Assembly: GCF_011634835.1 (NCBI RefSeq)
Contig: NZ_SIRP01000001.1
Location: 2,870,189 to 2,934,188 of the forward strand
Length of the DNA stretch: 64,000 nt
Direction: 5' to 3'
DNA from: Isoptericola sp. BMS4
GTDB lineage: Bacteria; Actinomycetota; Actinomycetes; Actinomycetales; Cellulomonadaceae
Made by a program: the position numbers and the translations under genes. The notes beneath the pieces were generated by a model. It searched no databases. It was not told the origin of the DNA and saw only the letters and a list, made by a program, of their open reading frames with translations. The stretch's first letter is position 1. Each line of letters opens with the position of its first letter. Shown one piece after another: positions 58,633 to 64,000 of this stretch.

Positions 58633-58652
58633 GGTTTGGAGGATCCCCACAA
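58633..58652. promoter_or_regulatory. FasR-type motif upstream of fabD
   Basis: GGTTTG-N5-TCCCCACAA, identical at all 15 fixed positions to the copy at 57381-57400, lies 59 bp before the fabD start in the fasR-fabD gap. Confidence 0.65.
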
Positions 58653-58711
58653 TCGACCTCCGCGAGCTTGGTGCGCGTCACGACGCACCGGCCGCGCGGC
58701 GGGATGACACC

Positions 58712-59716
58712 GTGGTCTCCGTGCTCGCCGTCGTCTGCCCTGGACAGGGCTCTCAGACCCCCGGGATGCTCGCCCCTTGGCTCGAGCTGCCCGGCACCGC
58801 CGACCTGCTCGACGCGTTCTCCGCCGCCGCGGGGACCGACCTCACCCAGCACGGCACGACCTCGGACGCGGACACCATCCGCGACACCGCGGTCGCGCAG
58901 CCGCTCATCGTGTCGACCTCGCTGCTCGCGCTGCGCACGATCCTCGACGGCCGCCCCGTCACCGACGTCGTCGACGTCACGGCCGGGCACTCGGTGGGCG
59001 AGCTCAGCGCCGCCGCCGTCGCCGGGGCGCTCGACGACGCGGGCGCCGTGGGGCTCGTCGCGCACCGTGCGCGGGCGATGGCCGAGGCCGCCGCGGCGCG
59101 GCCGTCCGGCATGAGCGCCGTCGTCGGCGGCGACCCCGACGAGGTCCTCGCCGCCATCGAGGCGGCCGGGCTGACCCCCGCGAACGTCAACGGCGGCGGC
59201 CAGGTCGTCGCCGCGGGCGGCCACGACGAGCTCGCCGCGCTCGCGGAGCAGCCGCCGGCGCGCGCCCGCGTCATCCCGCTCCAGGTCGCCGGCGCGTTCC
59301 ACACCTCCTACATGGAGCCGGCCCGCGTGGCCTTCGCCCAGGTGGCCGAGGGGTGGCTGGCCACCGACCCGCGCCTGCCGCTGCTGTCGAACGCCGACGG
59401 CGCCTCCTACGACTCCCTCGGCGCCGGCTCCCACGGGCACGGCACCGCCAAGGACGTCCTGGCGCGGCTCGCGGCCCAGGTCACGGCTCCGGTGCGGTGG
59501 GACCTGTGCCAGGCGACGCTGGCCGACCGCGGCGTGACCGCCCTCCTCGAGCTCGCCCCGGGCGGCGTGCTCACCGGCCTCGCCAAGCGGTCGCTCAAGG
59601 GCGTCGAGTCGGTCGCCGTGAAGTCCCCCGAGGACGTCGAGGCCGCCCGCGACCTCATCGAGCGGCACTCGGACGCCGCGCGGGCCCCCCGGGCCGCGCG
59701 CGAGGCCGACGCGTGA
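58712..59716 (+). CDS. fabD: Malonyl-CoA:ACP transacylase
   Basis: A 334-residue FAS-II enzyme loading malonyl on ACP. It has VVCPGQGSQTPGMLAPWLEL, the active-site GHSVGELSAAAVAG (Ser), NVNGGGQVVAAGG, VAGAFHTSYMEPA (His) and a C-terminal GGVLTGLAKRSLKG. GTG 58712 gives a normal start. The stop overlaps the fabH start (GTGA), so the two are coupled. Confidence 0.95.
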   Translation: MVSVLAVVCPGQGSQTPGMLAPWLELPGTADLLDAFSAAAGTDLTQHGTTSDADTIRDTAVAQPLIVSTSLLALRTILDGRPVTDVVDVTAGHSVGELSAAAVAGALDDAGAVGLVAHRARAMAEAAAARPSGMSAVVGGDPDEVLAAIEAAGLTPANVNGGGQVVAAGGHDELAALAEQPPARARVIPLQVAGAFHTSYMEPARVAFAQVAEGWLATDPRLPLLSNADGASYDSLGAGSHGHGTAKDVLARLAAQVTAPVRWDLCQATLADRGVTALLELAPGGVLTGLAKRSLKGVESVAVKSPEDVEAARDLIERHSDAARAPRAAREADA

Positions 59717-60723
59717 CCGTTCGCCGCACGCTGCGCCAGGCCGAGCCGGTCGCGCACTCGCGCATCCTGGCGATCGGTGGGGAGCGCGGCGCACGCGTCG
59801 TGCCGAACGACGAGATCGTCGGCCCGATCGACTCGTCCGACGAGTGGATCCGCCAGCGCACCGGGATCGTCACGCGCCGCCGCGCGACCGACGACGTCGA
59901 CGCGCTCGACCTGGCCGAGGCCGCGGCTCGCACGGCGCTCGACCGCGCCGGCCTCACCGGGGCCGACATCGACGTCGTGATCCTGTCGACCATCACGTAC
60001 TTCCACCAGACGCCGGCCGGCGCCGCGATCCTCGCCGAGCGCCTCGGCGCGACCCCGGCAGCCGCGTACGACGTCTCGGCGGCGTGCGCCGGCTACGCGT
60101 ACGGCATCGGCCAGGCGGACGCCCTGGTCCGGTCCGGAACTGCCCGGCACGTGCTGGTGATCGGTGCCGAGAAGATGAGCGACGTCGTCGACCCGACCGA
60201 CCGGTCGATCTCGTTCCTCCTCGGCGACGGGGCGGGCGCGGCCGTCGTCGGGCCGTCCGACACGCCGGGCATCGGCCCCACGGTGTGGGGCTCCGACGGC
60301 AGCAAGGCGCAGTCGATCCGCCAGACGCACTCGCTCGCCGAGCTCGCCCGGGATCCGTCCCTCGGCATGCCGACGCTGCGCCAGGACGGCCCCTCGGTGT
60401 TCCGGTGGGCGAGCTTCCAGATGGCGCCGGTCGCGGCGAAGGCGATGGCCGAGGCAGGCGTCGAGCCGGACGACGTCCAGGTGTTCGTGCCGCACCAGGC
60501 CAACGTGCGGATCATCGACCAGCTGGCCACACAGCTCGGCCTGCCCGAGTCCGTCGTGGTCGCGCGCGACATCGTCGACACCGGCAACACGTCCGCGGCG
60601 TCGATCCCGTTGGCGACCGAGCGGCTGCTGGCCGAGGGCCGCGCGTCGTCGGGCGACATCGCCCTGCAGATCGGCTTCGGCGCGGGCCTCGTGTACGCCG
60701 CCCAGGTCGTCGTGCTCCCGTAG
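59713..60723 (+). CDS. fabH: 3-oxoacyl-ACP synthase III
   Basis: A 336-residue thiolase-fold condensing enzyme that starts chains from acyl-CoA and malonyl-ACP. It has GPIDSSDEWIRQRTGIVTRR, the Cys nucleophile in YDVSAACAGYAYG (Cys125), PHQANVRIIDQ (His) and GNTSAASIPLA (Asn), and the ending GFGAGLVYAAQVV. GTG 59713 overlaps the fabD stop. In actinobacteria such FabH proteins often prefer branched acyl-CoA primers; that is inference. Confidence 0.95.
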   Translation: MTVRRTLRQAEPVAHSRILAIGGERGARVVPNDEIVGPIDSSDEWIRQRTGIVTRRRATDDVDALDLAEAAARTALDRAGLTGADIDVVILSTITYFHQTPAGAAILAERLGATPAAAYDVSAACAGYAYGIGQADALVRSGTARHVLVIGAEKMSDVVDPTDRSISFLLGDGAGAAVVGPSDTPGIGPTVWGSDGSKAQSIRQTHSLAELARDPSLGMPTLRQDGPSVFRWASFQMAPVAAKAMAEAGVEPDDVQVFVPHQANVRIIDQLATQLGLPESVVVARDIVDTGNTSAASIPLATERLLAEGRASSGDIALQIGFGAGLVYAAQVVVLP

Positions 60724-60728
60724 CCCCG

Positions 60729-60817
60729 ACTGTCGGTCCCGACAGTTCACCGAGTCCCGCCCGGCGGTGACACAATCGCACCGCAACACCCCGACCCGGC
60801 GCCGGAGCTCCGGCGCC
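60729..60817 (+). promoter_or_regulatory. Two palindromes and candidate promoter between fabH and acpP
   Basis: ACTGTCGG-TC-CCGACAGT (60729-60746) is a perfect stem directly after the fabH stop. GGCGCCGGAGCTCCGGCGCC (60798-60817) is a perfect 20-bp palindrome just before the acpP ribosome site AAGGAG (60824-60829). CACAAT (60771-60776) between them may be a -10. They could uncouple acpP expression from the upstream genes. Confidence 0.5.
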
Positions 60818-60840
60818 CCGTTCAAGGAGAAACCCACCTC

Positions 60841-61092
60841 ATGGCCTACACCGCGCAGGAGATCCTCGAGGGCCTCGCCGAGATCGTCGCCGAGGAGACC
60901 GGTCTGCCCACGGACGCCGTCGCGAAGGAGAAGTCCTTCACCGACGACCTCGACATCGACTCGCTGTCGATGATGACGATCGTGACGCACGCCGAGGACA
61001 AGTTCGGCGTGCGCATCCCGGACGACGAGGTGAAGAACCTCACGACCGTCGGGGACGCCGTCACCTACATCGAGGGTGCGCAGGCCGCCTGA
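60841..61092 (+). CDS. acpP: Acyl carrier protein
   Basis: An 83-residue four-helix ACP: MAYTAQEILEGLAEIVAEET, then FTDDLDIDSLSMMTIVTHAE with Ser41 as the phosphopantetheine site, and the acidic helix EDKFGVRIPDDEVKNLTTVG. It carries the growing acyl chain for FabD, FabH and FabF. AAGGAG 11 nt before ATG 60841. Length and acidity are normal for actinobacterial AcpM-like ACPs without the long C-terminal extension of AcpM. Confidence 0.95.
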   Translation: MAYTAQEILEGLAEIVAEETGLPTDAVAKEKSFTDDLDIDSLSMMTIVTHAEDKFGVRIPDDEVKNLTTVGDAVTYIEGAQAA

Positions 61093-61267
61093 CCTGCCGG
61101 GCACACCGCTGCCCACGGGCGCGGGCGGGCCGACGACCCGGCCCGCCCGCGCACCCCGCGGCGCCACCCGCGCGCCGCGCGGTCGAGACCTCCTCGACAC
61201 CGCCGGTCCCCGGCACCCTCTGCACCGCCCCGCTCGACACTCGCCTCGACACCAGGAGTGACCCACC

Positions 61268-62521
61268 ATGACCGCCGCACCCGCCTCGCGCGACGTCGTC
61301 GTCACCGGACTCGGAGCCACCACGCCCTTGGGCGGCGACGCCCCGAGCACCTGGCAGGCCGCGCTGGCCGGCGAGTCGGGCGCCCGCACCCTGGAGAACG
61401 ACTGGGCCGAGACGTACGGCCTGCCGGTGACCTTCGCGGCGACCATCAAGGTCGACCCGGCGGAGCGCCTGTCCCGGCCCGAGACCAAGCGGATGGACCC
61501 GTCCACCCAGTACGCGATGATCGCGGCGCGCGAGGCCTGGCAGGACGCCGGCGCGCCGGAGGTCGACGGCGAGCGGCTCGGAGCCGTCGTGTCGTCGGGC
61601 ATCGGCGGCATCTGGACCACGCTGGACGGCTGGGACACCCTCAAGGAGCGGGGCGCCCGCCGCATGCTCCCGATGACGGTCCCGATGCTCATGCCGAACT
61701 CCCCGGCGGCGTACGTGTCGCTGGAGTTCGGCGCCAAGGCCGGCGCCCACGCGCTCGTGTCCGCATGCGCGTCGGGAGCCGAGGCCATCGGCTACGGCCT
61801 CGACATGATCCGCACGGGGCGGGCCGACGTCGTGGTGTGCGGCGGCACCGAGGCGACCATCCATCCGATGCCCATCGCCGCGTTCGCCGCGTCGCGGACC
61901 CTGTCGCTGCGCAACGACGACCCGCAGCGTGCCTCGCGTCCGTACGACGTCGACCGCGACGGGTTCGTCATCGGCGAGGGCGCCGCCGTCGTCGTCCTGG
62001 AGAGCGCGGAGCACGCTGCGGCGCGCGGCGCCCGCGTGTACGCGCGCCTCGCCGGCGTCGGCCTGTCGGCCGACGCCTACCACATCACCTCGCCGGACCC
62101 GGAGGGCACGGGCCAGGTGTCCGCGATGCGCCGGGCCCTGGAGGACGCGGACGTCACCTCGCGCGACGTCGTGCACGTCAACGCGCACGCGACGTCCACG
62201 AAGGTCGGCGACCTCACCGAGACGGCTTCGATCCGCACCCTCATGGGCGGCGAGGCCGACCACGTGCGCCTGTCCGCGACGAAGTCGATGACGGGGCATC
62301 TGCTCGGCGGCGCCGGCGCGCTCGAGACGCTGTTCACGGTGAAGGCGGTCAGCGAGCGTCTCGCGCCCCCGACGATCAACGTCGAGAACCCCGACCCGGA
62401 GCTGCAGGTACCCTTGGTGCGGGCCACGCCGGAGAAGCTCCCGGACGGCGACGTCGTCGCGGTCAACAACTCGTTCGGCTTCGGCGGCCACAACGTCGCG
62501 CTCGTGGTGACGAACGCCTGA
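61268..62521 (+). CDS. fabF: 3-oxoacyl-ACP synthase II
   Basis: A 417-residue elongating condensing enzyme: VVVTGLGATTPLGGDAPSTW, Cys167 in LVSACASGAEAIGYG, NAHATSTKVGDLTETASI (His), ATKSMTGHLLGGAGALETLF (Lys and His), and NNSFGFGGHNVALVV at the end. AGGAGTG precedes ATG 61268. The last gene of the fatty-acid cluster; it corresponds to KasA/FabF. A 175-bp gap separates it from acpP. Confidence 0.95.
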   Translation: MTAAPASRDVVVTGLGATTPLGGDAPSTWQAALAGESGARTLENDWAETYGLPVTFAATIKVDPAERLSRPETKRMDPSTQYAMIAAREAWQDAGAPEVDGERLGAVVSSGIGGIWTTLDGWDTLKERGARRMLPMTVPMLMPNSPAAYVSLEFGAKAGAHALVSACASGAEAIGYGLDMIRTGRADVVVCGGTEATIHPMPIAAFAASRTLSLRNDDPQRASRPYDVDRDGFVIGEGAAVVVLESAEHAAARGARVYARLAGVGLSADAYHITSPDPEGTGQVSAMRRALEDADVTSRDVVHVNAHATSTKVGDLTETASIRTLMGGEADHVRLSATKSMTGHLLGGAGALETLFTVKAVSERLAPPTINVENPDPELQVPLVRATPEKLPDGDVVAVNNSFGFGGHNVALVVTNA

Positions 62522-62560
62522 CATGGCGCCCTCGGAGCGACCGGGCGAGCGGGTGAGACC

Positions 62561-62579
62561 AAACGGGCATGTCCGTTTT
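62561..62579 (+). terminator. Short hairpin with T-tract after fabF
   Basis: AAACGG (62561-62566) pairs with CCGTTT (62573-62578), followed by another T. It is placed 40 bp after the fabF stop in an A+T-richer stretch. Confidence 0.5.
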
Positions 62580-62610
62580 GAGGCTTTAATCGCCTTTAGG
62601 TGTTAGGTCG

Positions 62611-62616
62611 GATAAT
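62611..62616 (+). promoter_or_regulatory. Candidate -10 upstream of the secreted protein
   Basis: GATAAT, followed by T, lies 117 bp before GTG 62733 in an A+T-rich patch (62560-62660). No convincing -35 is seen at 17 bp. Confidence 0.35.
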
Positions 62617-62732
62617 TTCACCCGCCACACTGTGGTCATGTTCACCACATCGTCACCATATCTGCATACGATGTCGCCCGAGGCCATCACCCCGGTGGCC
62701 TGCTTGGTTACTACCTTGCCTGGGGGGCAACT

Positions 62733-64000
62733 GTGGTTGTTTCGCGGAAGCGAACGCACGAATCATCACTGGCATCACGCACGACCGGTCGCCACGGTCG
62801 CACGACGCTGAAGCGCGCGACGGCGATGTTCGCCTCCGCCGGAGTGCTCGGGGTTGCGACGTTCGGGGGCATCACGGCCGCGTCGGCGGCTCCGACCGAC
62901 GACACGGAGGCGCAGGGGACGTTCCTCGGCGGCACCGTGCTCGGCACGAACCTCGACGACATCGCTGAGCTCGAGGGCGCGCTCGCCGAGAACCCGTCCG
63001 GCGAGTCGCTGGACACGAACCCGCTCGCCGCCGAGGTGCTCAACGCCATCGAGATCGACCTCGGTGACGGCATCTCGCTGCTCGGCGAGAACAGCATCGC
63101 CTCGGTCGGCACCGTCAACCAGTACGCGTCCGCCACGGCCGACAGCGCGGACGCCGCGTCGGGCGCCGTGAGCGACCAGGGCGCCATCGAGGTCGGCGGC
63201 TCCGAGGAGTTCCCGGCGAACGCGACCATCGGCCTCACCGAGCTCCTGGGCGACCTGAACCTCGAGGGCATCATCAGCGAGGCGGAGCTCACGCTCGGCG
63301 CCGTGTCCTCGGAGGCGCACTGGCCCGCGGGCGGCGAGCCGACCGGCGACTACCAGATCGCCAGCGCCACGATCGACCTGGAGAGCCCGCTCGTCGGCGG
63401 CCTCCTCGGCCCGGTGCTCAACCTGGTCGGCGCCCTTCTCGGCGACGGTGTCGGCCAGGCCGACGTCGACGGCGTGTTCGTCGACCTCGCCACCGGTGAG
63501 GTCAGCATCGACCTGGCCGCGGTGCTCGCCAGCCAGGGCCTGGACATCAACGACCTGGACCCGGACACCGAGCTGCTCAGCGGCGAGGTCCTCAACGCCG
63601 TGACGACCGGCCTGGTCAACAGCCTCACGGAGGCCCTCGGGAGCCTCCTCGCCCTCGACCTCGGCCCGGTCACCGACCTGGTCGACAGCCTGCTGGGCGA
63701 CCTGACCGAGGAGGTCGTCTCGCCGCTGCTGGACGGCGTCAACGACCTCATCTCGCTGAAGGCCAACGTGCAGGACCAGCCGGGTGACATCGCGGCCCAC
63801 GACCCGTCGGGCACGGAGTCCTTCACGCAGCGCGCGCTGCAGCTGACGCTGCTGCCGGGTGACGAGCCGCTGGCTCAGATCAACCTCGCCTCGTCCTCCG
63901 TCCGCACCTTCGTCGAGGACGGCGAGGAGGTCGACGGGACCGAGGTCGACGGCACCGAGGTCGACGGCACCGAGGTCGACGGCACCGAGGTCGACGGCAC
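62733..64000 (+). CDS. Secreted choice-of-anchor-G-like surface protein (3' end outside window)
   Basis: An open frame of 422 codons to the window edge. GTG 62733 has a GGGGGG site 5 nt upstream. The N-terminus has a basic region of about 28 residues, then TAMFASAGVLGVATFGGITA and an ASA/AP-type cleavage site, so it is exported. The mature part is acidic and repetitive, with Leu/Gly-rich blocks (ESPLVGGLLGPVLNLVGALL, LVDSLLGDLTEEVVSPLLDG) typical of the choice-of-anchor G family in related actinobacteria. It ends in an EVDGT repeat. An LPXTG or other anchor is presumably downstream. Confidence 0.72.
   Translation, partial: MVVSRKRTHESSLASRTTGRHGRTTLKRATAMFASAGVLGVATFGGITAASAAPTDDTEAQGTFLGGTVLGTNLDDIAELEGALAENPSGESLDTNPLAAEVLNAIEIDLGDGISLLGENSIASVGTVNQYASATADSADAASGAVSDQGAIEVGGSEEFPANATIGLTELLGDLNLEGIISEAELTLGAVSSEAHWPAGGEPTGDYQIASATIDLESPLVGGLLGPVLNLVGALLGDGVGQADVDGVFVDLATGEVSIDLAAVLASQGLDINDLDPDTELLSGEVLNAVTTGLVNSLTEALGSLLALDLGPVTDLVDSLLGDLTEEVVSPLLDGVNDLISLKANVQDQPGDIAAHDPSGTESFTQRALQLTLLPGDEPLAQINLASSSVRTFVEDGEEVDGTEVDGTEVDGTEVDGTEVDG
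63927..64000 (+). repeat. 15-bp tandem repeat coding EVDGT, running off the window
   Basis: GAGGTCGACGGCACC units start at 63927, 63942, 63957, 63972 and 63987; the first has GGG for GGC and the last is cut by the window end. Nearly identical copies suggest recent expansion. Confidence 0.9.

Noticed and set aside
1..64000. CRISPR arrays, prophage or toxin-antitoxin modules
   Set aside because: No regularly spaced repeats, no phage structural genes, and no recognisable toxin-antitoxin pair were seen; the only periodic repeats are coding (kinase tail and EVDGT).

Overview
The window is about 73% G+C with actinobacterial gene content: a glnA/glnE/glnA2 nitrogen cluster with GlnR-type boxes, polyphosphate glucokinase, FasR-fabD-fabH-acpP-fabF, a homodimeric-type AceE, DUF4191 and DUF3052 proteins, and a C50-type carotenoid operon. 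Many genes appear leaderless, with a -10 hexamer 6-8 nt before the start codon. The best guess is a Micrococcales member close to Cellulomonadaceae or Promicromonosporaceae. That placement is inferred from content and order, not from a marker gene.

Layout. 1-3.4 kb: end of lipA, DUF4191, RDD protein, glnA. 3.4-9.4 kb: accessory genes (SRPBCC/TetR pair, GntR remnant, LacI plus fucose-isomerase-like enzyme, DinB, DUF808) lying between glnA and glnE, which sit together in mycobacteria. 9.5-15.1 kb: glnE, glnA2, panB. 15.1-24.8 kb: ppgK, STAS protein, Ser/Thr kinase, RNase P RNA, PadR plus FAD monooxygenase, yaaA, TfoX-like protein, and the nif3-zinc ribbon-phosphatase operon. 24.9-33.4 kb: a PolA-like polymerase, flavoproteins, a VTC/DUF4956 pair and a LuxR-type regulator. 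33.3-39.0 kb: idi-crtE-crtB-crtI-crtY-crtY-ubiA operon, every junction a 4-bp overlap, divergent from a MarR (CrtR-like) regulator. 39.1-42.8 kb: MarR, NmrA/DUF2867 protein, TetR and an epimerase.

42.8-52.3 kb is an acquired island with visibly lower G+C. It carries an intact IS701-type element inserted exactly in the stop codon of an XRE-cupin gene, IS3 and IS481 debris and an IS3-derived mini-element, and it ends at a tRNA-Val. Its core operon encodes a thioredoxin-reductase-like flavoprotein with a CPYC redox pair but no NADPH motif, a methyltransferase, a DHA2 exporter, a DsbA-like protein and a 57-residue peptide with two cysteines. A further gene was cut after about ten codons by the mini-element. 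The set resembles the oxidise/methylate/export logic of gliotoxin and holomycin self-protection and is the best candidate here for an undescribed system. A second island unit is a TetR with two tandem operators and two SDR enzymes.

52.4-64 kb returns to core genes: AhpE-like peroxiredoxin, DUF3052, aceE, a TPR-like protein, then fasR-fabD-fabH-acpP-fabF with a shared 20-bp motif before fasR and fabD. The window ends inside a secreted choice-of-anchor-G-like protein at a 15-bp tandem repeat.

Regulation is unusually readable: many local regulators have a perfect or near-perfect inverted repeat in the adjacent promoter, so the window gives a set of testable regulator-operator pairs.
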